Shown here one piece after another: positions 1 through 6,739 of a stretch of DNA of 12,874 bases. The translations under genes and the position numbers were made by a program. The notes below the pieces were generated by a model. It did not search any database. It was given only the letters and a program-made list of their open reading frames with translations, and was not told where the DNA came from. Within the stretch, counting starts at the first letter, position 1. The number at the start of each line of letters is the position of its first letter. Origin of the DNA: GWF2-30-66 sp042576225 (lineage in GTDB: Bacteria > Babelota > Babeliae > Babelales > Vermiphilaceae); the NCBI GenBank assembly GCA_042576225.1, contig JBHPCA010000037.1, positions 1-12,874 of the forward strand, read 5' to 3'.

Positions 1-134
1 CTAAAAAGAAAGTCACCAAGAAAAGAAAAGTAGCCAAAAAGAAGGTTACTAAGAAGAAAAAAGTGGCTAAAAAGAAAGTCACTAAGAAAAGAAAAGTAGC
101 TAAGAAAAAAACAGCAAAAAGAAAAAAACGATAA
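1..134 (+). CDS. Lysine-rich histone H1-like protein, C-terminal end (5' partial)
   Basis: Only the 3' end is present, reading in the frame that starts at base 3 and stops at TAA 132-134. It encodes exactly four 11-residue units, three close to KKKVTKKRKVA and a last degenerate unit ending AKRKKR, then the stop. More than half of the residues are Lys or Arg and none is acidic, which is the composition of a disordered DNA- or RNA-binding tail as in histone H1, chlamydial Hc1/Hc2 and similar bacterial nucleoid proteins. The likely role is DNA compaction. That role is inferred from composition, because the N-terminal part that would identify the family lies outside the window. Basic tails on ribosomal or other nucleic-acid-binding proteins are an alternative. 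It converges on the EamA gene across a terminator hairpin. Confidence 0.7.
   Translation, partial: KKKVTKKRKVAKKKVTKKKKVAKKKVTKKRKVAKKKTAKRKKR
3..134 (+). repeat. 33-bp tandem repeat, four units, coding
   Basis: Four in-frame 33-bp units lie at 3-35, 36-68, 69-101 and 102-134. Units 1 and 3 differ at only two bases, both synonymous third positions (ACC/ACT and GCC/GCT). Unit 2 differs more and unit 4 is degenerate. The repeats encode the KKKVTKKRKVA-type tail and probably continue upstream of the window. Repeats of this kind change length easily by slippage or recombination, so copy number may vary between strains or be collapsed in a short-read assembly. Confidence 0.9.
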
Positions 135-160
135 GCTACTTTCGTAAATACGTAATAAAA

Positions 161-202
161 AAGGGCTCTCTTTTAGACGCAACCAAATGAAAGAGAGCCC
201 TT
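161..202. terminator. Bidirectional intrinsic terminator between convergent genes
   Basis: A perfect 13-bp inverted repeat (AAGGGCTCTCTTT at 161-173, AAAGAGAGCCCTT at 190-202) encloses a 16-base loop. On the plus strand it is followed by TTATTT. On the minus strand it is followed by a run of T (bases 157-160 are A on the plus strand). It lies between the stop of the histone-like gene (134) and the stop of the EamA gene (217), so it can end transcripts from both sides. Confidence 0.9.
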
Positions 203-216
203 ATTTATGTAAAATT

Positions 217-1179
217 TTATTTTACTTCGCCCTCCTGATCATCCTGCCTGTCCACGACGGAAGTCTGACGAAGGGTTAATTCTTCTCGATAAAAAATATA
301 TAAGCCAATTGCAACGATAATCACAGAGATAAAAAACGTCAATGTGGGCATTTCACCAAGGAATATATTGCCAAAAAACGCTGCAAAAAGAGGGCACATG
401 AAACCTGCAAACGACAAAAAAGTTATAGAATATCGCTTTAGCAGATGACCATAGAGATTATATCCGATAACATTTGCGATTAGAATCAAGAGTAAGGCGT
501 ACCCCAAAAACGCTGAAATATCCAAAATAAGCGATGAAGATGGGGTTTTAAAACTATGGACGCCTTCAAGCAAAAAAGAGGTCGCAAAAGCCAAAATTCC
601 CCCAGAAAGCATACCAAACCCATTTATCATAAAGGGCGAATATCCACCAATTTTGGTTAATTTCTTGAAAACGACCCATCCATAAACTGCTGAAAACACG
701 GCTACTAGCAACGAAATCTCAGGCCATGAGAGAAACAAAAATGCATTTTTCCCTATTTCTCCAGGCGATTTTCCGTTTGCTAACACCAAAAAAAAGCCAA
801 AACAACCGATAACAAGCCCTATCCATTTTCTCAGTGACATTTTCTCTTTCAAAAATAAGTAGGCAAACAGCGCTGAAATAAATGGGGAAAGATTGTAAAT
901 AAAAGCCGTTTTAAACGAAGATAAGTATTTTAGGGCCCAAAATTCAAACACATAGGCTATATAGATATGAAATAGTGTTATTTGCAGTAATAATGGTAGA
1001 TGTTTTTTCTTTATAAAAAATTTGTTTCTTTTGAAAAAATAGAGATATCCAAGTAGCAAAAGGCCTCCTAAGGTCATTCGAAAGCCAATAAAGAAAATAG
1101 GATTTGAATAAGACAATACAGCTTTGCCTATGGTGAACGTACTAGCAAACAATAGATACATCAATATAACTAAAAACAT
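217..1179 (-). CDS. EamA-family (DMT superfamily) membrane transporter
   Basis: A 320-residue polytopic membrane protein whose length and pattern of about ten hydrophobic segments fit the drug/metabolite transporter superfamily. It has two EamA repeats, roughly residues 1-133 and 150-298. Typical features are the first helix of each repeat, the motif around residues 87-112 (KYLSSFKTAFIYNLSPFIS then a helix ending LKEK), and a short basic tail. The family exports or takes up metabolites, amino acids or nucleotide-like compounds across the inner membrane; the substrate cannot be read from sequence. In obligate intracellular bacteria such carriers often import host metabolites, but that is inference here. 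The ATG lies 6 bases after the ymdB stop with no strong Shine-Dalgarno, so translation is probably coupled to ymdB. It is the last gene of the minus-strand block and ends at the 161-202 terminator. Confidence 0.88.
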   Translation of the reverse strand: MFLVILMYLLFASTFTIGKAVLSYSNPIFFIGFRMTLGGLLLLGYLYFFKRNKFFIKKKHLPLLLQITLFHIYIAYVFEFWALKYLSSFKTAFIYNLSPFISALFAYLFLKEKMSLRKWIGLVIGCFGFFLVLANGKSPGEIGKNAFLFLSWPEISLLVAVFSAVYGWVVFKKLTKIGGYSPFMINGFGMLSGGILAFATSFLLEGVHSFKTPSSSLILDISAFLGYALLLILIANVIGYNLYGHLLKRYSITFLSFAGFMCPLFAAFFGNIFLGEMPTLTFFISVIIVAIGLYIFYREELTLRQTSVVDRQDDQEGEVK

Positions 1180-1185
1180 AGCGTG

Positions 1186-2004
1186 TTACCCGGCTAAGCT
1201 TGATGATATTTCTTCGTCAACAATTTTTACCCGTTTTATGTTAAGAGCTTTTCCTGTTGCAGGGTCAACGTCGATATAAGCTCCTGTCATGAAATATGGC
1301 GCACTTGTTTCAACTTCGAATTTAGTCGGCATTTGTGTTGTTAAATGTGTAATAACCGGTTCTTTTTTCATGCCAATCATAGAATTTAGTGAGCCAGCCA
1401 TACCAAGATCTGTGATATAAGCCATTCCGCCAGGCAAAATACGCTCATCTGCTGTTTGAACATGTGTGTGTGTGCCTACGAGGCCGGATATCTGACCATC
1501 CAAAAAATAAGATAAGCCCATTTTTTCAGAAGTTGCTTCTGCATGAAAATCAACAAAAATAATATTGGTTTTACTTTTTAGGTAGTGAATAAGCGTTTCT
1601 GCGGTTTTGAATGGACAATCGACATGTTCACGCATAAAAATGCGCCCCTGCAAGTTTATAACTCCAATATCGCAACCCTTGCAACTAAATACCGTTACAC
1701 CTTTGCCTGGGCACGAACTTGGAAAATTTGCAGGACGAAGCAAATCATTATTCTCTGATAAATACGCGTATATCTCTCTTTGACGCCAAATGTGGTTGCC
1801 AGAAGTAACCACATCAACCCCATTGTGCTTAAAAAAACGCATAATTTTGGATGTTATGCCTTTGCCATGAGAGCTATTTTCGCCATTAACTATCACTGCA
1901 TCTATTGCAAGCTCCTCTCTTAAACGCCCAATATGCTTTTGAAACAGCGTTCTTCCCGTTACTCCGACAATATCACCCAAAAATAAAACTCGTATATGGC
2001 TCAT
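1186..2004 (-). CDS. ymdB: YmdB-family metallophosphoesterase (TIGR00282)
   Basis: A 272-residue calcineurin-like phosphoesterase of normal length for the YmdB family. The di-metal ligands are all visible: D11 in FLGDIVGVTGR, E42-N43 in NGENSSHGKG, N70-H71 in SGNHIW, H154 in VDFHAE, and H179/H181 in GTHTHVQTAD. In Bacillus subtilis YmdB is a 2',3'-cyclic nucleotide phosphodiesterase acting in the cytoplasm and affecting biofilm and motility gene expression. It is encoded next to RNase Y there, as it is here. The start is ATG at 2004 with AGGA eight bases upstream, and 21 bases separate it from the rny stop. Linkage to rny supports a shared role in RNA turnover or nucleotide signalling, but the physiological substrate in this lineage is unknown. 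Confidence 0.95.
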   Translation of the reverse strand: MSHIRVLFLGDIVGVTGRTLFQKHIGRLREELAIDAVIVNGENSSHGKGITSKIMRFFKHNGVDVVTSGNHIWRQREIYAYLSENNDLLRPANFPSSCPGKGVTVFSCKGCDIGVINLQGRIFMREHVDCPFKTAETLIHYLKSKTNIIFVDFHAEATSEKMGLSYFLDGQISGLVGTHTHVQTADERILPGGMAYITDLGMAGSLNSMIGMKKEPVITHLTTQMPTKFEVETSAPYFMTGAYIDVDPATGKALNIKRVKIVDEEISSSLAG

Positions 2005-2025
2005 AGTTCTTATCCTGTTATTTTA

Positions 2026-3582
2026 TTATCTCGCGTATTCTATAACTCTTTTTTCACGAATTACGTTTACTTTAATCTGACCAGGAAAACTCATCTCTTC
2101 TTCAATTTTTTTGACAATTTCACTTGCCAAATTTCTTGCTTTCTCATCATTGAGCCTGTCTTCTTCAACTATAACGCGAATCTCTCTACCCGCTTGCAAA
2201 GCATATGCTTTCTTAACACCATCAAAAGAATTTGCTATATTCTCAAGAGACTCAAGCCTTTTTAAGTAGGCTGCTAAAGTCTCTCGTCTAGCCCCGGGTC
2301 TTGATGCTGAAAGCGTATCTGCTATAACAACAATAGGATCATATATCGATTTAAAGACACCATCCTCATGGTGAGAAGCTATCGCATTAACAATGACAGA
2401 ATCTTCTCCACAACGTTTTGCAATATCTGCACCAATTTTAGCGTGAGGGCCTTCAATCTCAGCTGAAACTGCTTTTCCAATGTCATGGAAAAGCCCCGCC
2501 CTTAAAGCTATCTCACTGTTTAATCCGAGCTCTTCTGCAATCATACGACTAAACTGCGCAACCTCTTTAGAATGGACTAAAACATTTTGGGAAAAACTTG
2601 TTCTAAAATGTAATTTACCCAAAAGTGTTACCAGCTCTGGGTGCACACCCTGCAGGTTAAACTCCAAAATAGCCTGTCTTCCATAGTCCTCAATTATCTC
2701 ATCTAACTCTTTTTCGCATTGCTCAACCATCTCTTCAATTCTGGTAGGATTTATTCTCCCATCAGCGATTAGACGCTCTAGAGCTCGACGTGCAATTTCT
2801 CTTCTTATTGGATTAAAACCAGAAATGGTTATTACCTCAGGTGTGTCGCCTATTACAAACTCCATCCCTGTTGCCATTTCTAAAGCTTTTACATTTCGTC
2901 CTTCTTTACCTATTATTCTTCCCTTCATCTCATCGCTAGGAAGATGAACAATACCAGACGAGTGGGGAGACACAAGATCAGCTACATGGCGTTGCATAGA
3001 TGACACCAAAATCTCTCTTGCTTTTGACTTTGCGGTCTCTTTTGCTTCCTCTTCAATTTTTTGTATCCATTTTTGGCTAGAAAGCTTTACCTCAGACTCC
3101 AACGTGTTTAAAATCGCCTGCTTGGCTTCGCTTTGAGTCATATTACTCAATCTCTCAAGTTTGAGCACAAGATCACTATACATTCTTTTCATCTTATTTT
3201 CATCAGATCTTATCTTATCTTCTGCGCGAAGAAGGGTTCGTTCTTTTTGTTGTAATTCACGTTTCAAACCGTCTAAATTTTCTTCTTTTTTATCTAAGTT
3301 TTCGTATTTTAGATTTAGCTTACTTTGAAGACGATCAAGCTCCATTCGCTCTCTCTTTATCTCCAATTCAAATTCTTGACGTTTTTTGTATATATCGTCT
3401 TTAACCTTTAAAAAGGCCTCACGCTTTTCGCTTTCTATTTCACGCTTTATATCTTTCCACTTTACACGAGATTCTGATAAAAACTTATTAGCTTTATCTA
3501 TCCTTTTTCTAGAATAGATCAACATTAGAGCGACAACTAGAACGCCCATAACGCCAAAAGCTATTAAAGCTATATTAAACAT
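2026..3582 (-). CDS. rny: Ribonuclease Y
   Basis: A 518-residue protein with the full RNase Y architecture: an N-terminal membrane helix (about residues 4-23), a long charged coiled coil (about 27-195), a KH RNA-binding domain (about 208-275, with GRIIGKEGRN at 221-230), and an HD hydrolase domain (about 330-430). In the HD domain H337, H366-D367 (FHDIGKA), H404-H405 and D422 are the expected metal-binding and catalytic residues. The enzyme is a membrane-tethered endoribonuclease that starts mRNA decay, mainly known from Firmicutes but present in many phyla. The start is ATG at 3582 with an AAGGA Shine-Dalgarno five bases upstream (3588-3592 on the plus strand). That site can be sequestered in a stem with the leader (see 3585-3670). 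zapA lies upstream and ymdB downstream. Confidence 0.97.
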   Translation of the reverse strand: MFNIALIAFGVMGVLVVALMLIYSRKRIDKANKFLSESRVKWKDIKREIESEKREAFLKVKDDIYKKRQEFELEIKRERMELDRLQSKLNLKYENLDKKEENLDGLKRELQQKERTLLRAEDKIRSDENKMKRMYSDLVLKLERLSNMTQSEAKQAILNTLESEVKLSSQKWIQKIEEEAKETAKSKAREILVSSMQRHVADLVSPHSSGIVHLPSDEMKGRIIGKEGRNVKALEMATGMEFVIGDTPEVITISGFNPIRREIARRALERLIADGRINPTRIEEMVEQCEKELDEIIEDYGRQAILEFNLQGVHPELVTLLGKLHFRTSFSQNVLVHSKEVAQFSRMIAEELGLNSEIALRAGLFHDIGKAVSAEIEGPHAKIGADIAKRCGEDSVIVNAIASHHEDGVFKSIYDPIVVIADTLSASRPGARRETLAAYLKRLESLENIANSFDGVKKAYALQAGREIRVIVEEDRLNDEKARNLASEIVKKIEEEMSFPGQIKVNVIREKRVIEYAR

Positions 3583-3584
3583 AA

Positions 3585-3670
3585 TAATCCTTACTTATAT
3601 ATTCAAACACATTAAACAAAATTAAAACGCACAATACACATTGCGCATTGGCAAGAAAAAGTAAGGACTA
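3585..3670 (-). promoter_or_regulatory. Structured rny leader that can mask the Shine-Dalgarno
   Basis: In the 117-base zapA-rny spacer, read on the minus strand, TAGTCCTTACTT (3670-3659) can pair with AAGTAAGGATTA (3596-3585), giving 12 bp with one G-U pair. The second arm contains the AAGGA ribosome binding site of rny and ends two bases before its ATG. Inside this stem a second hairpin (arms 3640-3649 and 3626-3635, 10 bp including two G-U pairs, loop GTGT) is followed by GTTTTAATTTTG. The pairing is visible in the sequence. A regulatory role, for example a block on rny translation or autoregulation by RNase Y cleavage, is inferred. The inner hairpin with its T-rich flank could instead act as a weak attenuator after zapA. 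Confidence 0.55.
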
Positions 3671-3699
3671 ATACTATTGTAAAACCAAAAAGCTGAAAA

Positions 3700-3999
3700 T
3701 CAAAAAGAAGAACTCAAGCCTTTTTTATCTATAATATCTGCAAGCTCTCTATGTCTATCCTCGTAATTTTGCAAAGAATTATTTAAATTTACAAGTTTAC
3801 TGGCTACCTGCAAAGCCGCCAAAACCGCTACTTTTTTGGTATCATGTAAACCCGACTTATCGGCTATTTCCTTCATAAGCGTATCTACCATCTGAGAAGC
3901 TTTTAAAATTACAACCTCTTTCTCGTCACTTATCAAGGAATACTCGTCGTTAAAAATCTCTATTTTTAACTTCTTTTTTTCAATATTCATTTCACCCAT
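3700..3999 (-). CDS. zapA: Cell division protein ZapA
   Basis: A 99-residue protein that matches ZapA in size and pattern. The N-terminal beta-rich part (KKLKIEIFNDEYSLISDEKE, about residues 9-28) is followed by the helix typical of the family (about 31-70: ILKASQMVDTLMKEIADKSG then KKVAVLAALQVASKLVNL) and a short coiled-coil tail. ZapA is a cytoplasmic tetramer that bundles FtsZ filaments at the division site. The ATG at 3999 has no strong ribosome binding site. A second ATG at 3990 is preceded by GGGTGA but too closely, so the first is kept. It sits 23 bases after the ZapB-like gene, which suggests the two are co-expressed partners, and is followed by rny. Confidence 0.88.
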   Translation of the reverse strand: MGEMNIEKKKLKIEIFNDEYSLISDEKEVVILKASQMVDTLMKEIADKSGLHDTKKVAVLAALQVASKLVNLNNSLQNYEDRHRELADIIDKKGLSSSF

Positions 4000-4022
4000 T
4001 ACTTAATGGCTTAATGGTTTAC

Positions 4023-4316
4023 TCATTGTTGATTTTCTTCTACTAAAGAATCAATACTCTGTATCAAATCATCAACAACCATCTTAGTCAATGCTTTCTC
4101 TTGACTCATTTCATCTAGACTTTTACTATTTTCAACTATCGCACCTTCAAATGCTTCTAATTGCTTTTGCAAATCATCAACTTTTTGCGACAGCTTAGCA
4201 TTTTTACCTGTCAATCTAGAATTTTCTGTTTTCAACTTAGCATTCTCAATCTTAAACTTACTCGAAAGCTCCACTAAATTTTTTATCTTATTCTCCAGAA
4301 GGCCAAGTGCTTCCAT
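4023..4316 (-). CDS. ZapB-like coiled-coil protein
   Basis: From ATG at 4316 this encodes 97 residues that are almost entirely coiled coil, beginning MEALGLLENKIKNLVELSSK and rich in leucine heptads with N, K, E and Q between them. The start with short Leu/Ile heptads and the location directly before zapA resemble ZapB (TIGR02449-type), the ZapA-binding division factor that forms bundles at midcell. A longer frame from TTG at 4349 exists. The ATG at 4316 is preferred because AGGGGAG lies nine bases upstream and because a promoter at 4364-4393 would place the transcript start near 4357, too close to the TTG. Coiled coils give weak homology signals, so the family call rests largely on context. 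Confidence 0.65.
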   Translation of the reverse strand: MEALGLLENKIKNLVELSSKFKIENAKLKTENSRLTGKNAKLSQKVDDLQKQLEAFEGAIVENSKSLDEMSQEKALTKMVVDDLIQSIDSLVEENQQ

Positions 4317-4363
4317 ACTAAAAATCTCCCCTAACTTACTTACAATCAACTCATATTAGAGAA

Positions 4364-4393
4364 AGTGTAATAAGTTAGCTATTTTCTTGTCAA
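4364..4393 (-). promoter_or_regulatory. Sigma70-type promoter for the zapB-like/zapA/rny/ymdB segment
   Basis: On the minus strand TTGACA (4393-4388, perfect -35) is separated by 18 bases from TACACT (4369-4364, four of six -10 matches). It lies just after the rplT stop. The predicted transcript start is near 4357, giving a leader of about 40 bases that contains AGGGGAG (4332-4326) before the ATG at 4316. It would allow the downstream division and RNA-decay genes to be transcribed independently of infC-rpmI-rplT. Confidence 0.6.
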
Positions 4394-4403
4394 GATTAAA
4401 AGA

Positions 4404-4751
4404 TCAACCTTTAGACATATCTGCTAGCTTAGAGAAAATTTTTGGGTCAAAAACAGCTATCTGACTCAACATCTTTCTATTAAGCTCAATATTGGATTTT
4501 TTCAAACCATTCATAAACTTGCTATAAGACATACCGTTTTGCTCAGCAGCAGCACTAATTCTGGAAATAAAAAGAGCTCTCATATCTCTCTTCTTTAACT
4601 TTCTACCTTTAAATGCAAAAGCCATGGCACGCAAAAGAGTTTCTTTTGCTCTTCTGAACACATTTTTACGTTGCCCCCAAAATCCTTTGGTCTGCTTTAA
4701 TACCTTCTTATGTCTCTTTCTTGTGACTTTACCACTTTTTATTCTACTCAT
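4404..4751 (-). CDS. rplT: Ribosomal protein bL20
   Basis: A 115-residue, highly basic protein with the hallmarks of bL20: the N-terminal stretch with RKRHKKVLKQTKGFWGQRKN (residues 11-30), the helix-rich middle (FRRAKETLLRAMAFAFKGRK), and the C-terminal globular part with ALFISRISAAAEQNGMSYSK and a final helix. It binds 23S rRNA early in 50S assembly, and in E. coli and B. subtilis it represses translation of its own operon. The ATG at 4751 has GGAGTG ten bases upstream. It follows rpmI after 75 bases in the conserved infC-rpmI-rplT order. pheST, which often follows rplT, is not here. Confidence 0.98.
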   Translation of the reverse strand: MSRIKSGKVTRKRHKKVLKQTKGFWGQRKNVFRRAKETLLRAMAFAFKGRKLKKRDMRALFISRISAAAEQNGMSYSKFMNGLKKSNIELNRKMLSQIAVFDPKIFSKLADMSKG

Positions 4752-4826
4752 GTTATTATAACACTCCAGACGAATATATATTAATCAATAATTAACTACA
4801 ATCTTATAAAACTATATTTATAAGCG

Positions 4827-5027
4827 CTACCTATAAGGTAATAAAACCTTAAATATACTTACGTCTGCAGCACTTACATACAGGGCTGAACGCAAATCTC
4901 TCTTTCTTTTTCTTGTCTTCTTTGTCAAAAGGTGTCTCCTGTAAGCACCTGACCTTTTAACTTTAGACCCTTTTCCTACTCTTTTAAATCTTTTTTTTGT
5001 TGCTGAATGAGTTTTCACTTTAGGCAT
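4827..5027 (-). CDS. rpmI: Ribosomal protein bL35
   Basis: A 66-residue basic protein of normal length for bL35, beginning MPKVKTHSATKKRFKRVGKG and containing the conserved RSGAYRRHLLTKKTRKRKRD stretch (residues 25-44). It is a small protein of the 50S subunit. The ATG at 5027 has a GGGGA ribosome binding site four to five bases upstream, and the gene lies 15 bases after the infC stop, so the two are translated from one message. Confidence 0.98.
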   Translation of the reverse strand: MPKVKTHSATKKRFKRVGKGSKVKRSGAYRRHLLTKKTRKRKRDLRSALYVSAADVSIFKVLLPYR

Positions 5028-5042
5028 ATTTTCCCCATTTTG

Positions 5043-5591
5043 CTATTTTATACTTCTTACATAATAAATTCTAGACCAAAAGCTCCCAGCTCTTGAATCT
5101 TTTTCTCTAACTAACTTATCAAAAATACCTTGATCTTTAAGCGCATTTTCTACACGCTCAAACAACATTTCTCCGAGCTCTCTTTTGTTAAAGGATTCTC
5201 TACCTCTAAACATAAGCGTTATTTTCAAATATTTACCAGCTTCAAGAAAGTCTATCGCACGATTCATTTTAGTCTGAAAGTCATGTTCTCCAATTTTGGG
5301 TCTAAACTTGACCTCTTTTATCTGTATAATCTTCTGCTTCTTTTTAGCTTCTACCAGCTTTTTCTTTCTTTCATAAAGAACCTTGCCAAAGTCCATGATT
5401 TTAGTAACCGGTGCTCCCTCTCGACCTGTTTCTGAAACAAGAACCAAGTCTAACTCAGCCTCATTGGCTATCCTTAAGGCCTCTCTTTTTAGCAAAACCC
5501 CTAAGTTTTCACCATCTTGGTTTATCACTTGCACCTTCAAAGCTCTAATCTTTTCATTTATAAGTGGCAAATTTTCTCTTTTATCTTTCAA
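5043..5591 (-). CDS. infC: Translation initiation factor IF-3
   Basis: A 182-residue protein of the usual IF-3 length. The N-domain (about residues 8-78) includes LINEKIRALKVQVINQDGEN and the IMDFGKVLYERKKK linker entry. The C-domain (about 90-180) includes IQIKEVKFRPKIGEHDFQTK and LKITLMFRGRE. IF-3 binds the 30S subunit, prevents premature 50S joining and checks the initiator tRNA-start codon pairing. No ATG is suitably placed. The best start is TTG at 5591 with AGAGGT about ten bases upstream; an in-frame ATA two codons earlier is a less likely alternative. Non-AUG starts of infC are known (AUU in E. coli) and make the gene self-repressing, because IF-3 discriminates against them. The gene follows recA after 42 bases and leads into rpmI-rplT. 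Confidence 0.97.
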   Translation of the reverse strand: MKDKRENLPLINEKIRALKVQVINQDGENLGVLLKREALRIANEAELDLVLVSETGREGAPVTKIMDFGKVLYERKKKLVEAKKKQKIIQIKEVKFRPKIGEHDFQTKMNRAIDFLEAGKYLKITLMFRGRESFNKRELGEMLFERVENALKDQGIFDKLVREKDSRAGSFWSRIYYVRSIK

Positions 5592-5633
5592 GGCTATAAC
5601 TACCTCTTCTTATATAATTACAAATTTAACAAA

Positions 5634-6695
5634 CTAACTATTATTACTTATATTTCTTTCTTCAATAATCTCTTTTAGTACAACTAAAATATTTTCGGTA
5701 ACCTCTTTGTTTTGTTTGAGGAAATGCAATGCTTGATCTCTTCCTTGTGCGATTTTCTCACTCTTGAAGGAAAACCATGATCCAGATTGCTTTATAACAC
5801 CGTAATGCAAGCAAGCATCCAACAAATCAAGCTCTTTACTAATTCCTTCATTAAACAGCAAGTCTAGCTCCACCGATTTGAATGGTGGCGCAACCTTGTT
5901 TTTTACTACTTTAACCCTAACTCTATTGCCAAAAATCACATCATTTTTCTTGAGGCTTGCTATTCTTCGTACTTCCAATCTCAAAGAAGAATAAAATTTC
6001 AAAGCATTTCCGCCACTGGTTGTCTCTTTTTTCGCAAAAGCCATTCCCCCAATTTTATGCCTAATCTGATTAATAAATATCAAAATAGTCTTAGATTTAT
6101 TCACAACAGAGGTAAGCTTTCTCAAAGCCTGTGACATTAACCTTGCCTGCAAACCAACATGGACATCTCCCATATCACCTTCTAGCTCAGCTTTAGGAAC
6201 AAGTGCAGCAACAGAGTCTATAACTATAACATCCACCGCCCCAGATCGTATAAGCATCTCTGCTATATCCAAAGCCTGCTCACCATAATCTGGCTGCGAA
6301 ATTATAAGATCATCAATGTTTATTCCAATATTTGCCGCATGTTTAGGGTCTAATGCATGTTCAGCGTCTATAAAAGCGCATATACCACCGTTCTTTTGTG
6401 CCTGTGCTATAGCATGCATTGCGAGGGTTGTTTTTCCCGATGCTTCTGGCCCAAAAATCTCAATAATTCGTCCTTTTGGTAGCCCGCCTACACCTATTGC
6501 CTGGTCTATCAGGATTGAACCGGTAGATATCGCCTCGACTCCTTTATTCGCTGTTTGCCCTAAAAGCATCACAGCTCCATTTCCATACTGCTTGTCAATC
6601 TGAGCAAAAGTAACTTCCAGAGCTTTCTTTTTAAAGACAACATCCTGGTCGTTTACAGAGCTTTTAACTGCTGGCTTTGATGTCTTTGTTTTCAT
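5634..6695 (-). CDS. recA: Recombinase RecA
   Basis: A 353-residue RecA. Visible motifs are the Walker A loop GPEASGKT (82-89), AEHALDP (111-117), the Walker B strand VDVIVIDSVAAL (154-165), MGDVHVGLQARLMSQALRKL (175-194), FINQIR (207-212) and TTSGGNALKFYSSLRLEVRR (225-244). RecA forms filaments on single-stranded DNA and drives strand exchange and, where present, LexA cleavage. The protein has about 20 extra N-terminal residues compared with E. coli. The L2 DNA-binding loop is unusual: GGMAFAKKETTSGG replaces the common GVMFGNPETTTGG and appears one residue longer. The ATG at 6695 has AGGAAG nine bases upstream. I see no SOS box of E. coli or Bacillus type in the 44-base gap before it, and the gene appears to be transcribed with its neighbours. 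Confidence 0.97.
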   Translation of the reverse strand: MKTKTSKPAVKSSVNDQDVVFKKKALEVTFAQIDKQYGNGAVMLLGQTANKGVEAISTGSILIDQAIGVGGLPKGRIIEIFGPEASGKTTLAMHAIAQAQKNGGICAFIDAEHALDPKHAANIGINIDDLIISQPDYGEQALDIAEMLIRSGAVDVIVIDSVAALVPKAELEGDMGDVHVGLQARLMSQALRKLTSVVNKSKTILIFINQIRHKIGGMAFAKKETTSGGNALKFYSSLRLEVRRIASLKKNDVIFGNRVRVKVVKNKVAPPFKSVELDLLFNEGISKELDLLDACLHYGVIKQSGSWFSFKSEKIAQGRDQALHFLKQNKEVTENILVVLKEIIEERNISNNS

Positions 6696-6739
6696 AGTGT
6701 CAAACTTCCTGTTTTTTAATCATCTTGTATATTTCCCAC

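Noticed and set aside
3643..3651. 9-mer GCGCATTGG resembling the 9-bp repeat units at 11970-12005
   Set aside because: One isolated near-match of nine bases is not enough to propose a dispersed repeat family.
3583..3699. 6S RNA (ssrS) gene between zapA and rny
   Set aside because: ssrS is found next to zapA in many proteobacteria and the spacer can form a closed stem, but it is only 117 bases long, shorter than known 6S RNAs, and I see no large central bubble with conserved flanks. The pairing fits an rny leader better.
4317..4349. N-terminal extension of the ZapB-like protein from TTG 4349
   Set aside because: The ATG at 4316 has a strong Shine-Dalgarno and the predicted transcript start lies about eight bases before the TTG.
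4803..4824. 8-bp perfect palindromic stem (CTTATAAA/TTTATAAG) after rpmI
   Set aside because: It is almost all A/T, has no T tract typical of a terminator, and such stems arise by chance in AT-rich spacers. A bL20 operator cannot be argued from it.
5130..5637. Plus-strand open frames opposite infC and other minus-strand genes
   Set aside because: They lie antisense to well conserved genes, have low-complexity Phe/Ser/Leu-rich translations caused by the purine-rich coding strand, and lack ribosome binding sites.
6696..6739. SOS (LexA) box upstream of recA
   Set aside because: I looked for CTGT-N8-ACAG and GAAC-N4-GTTC type sites in the gap and found none.
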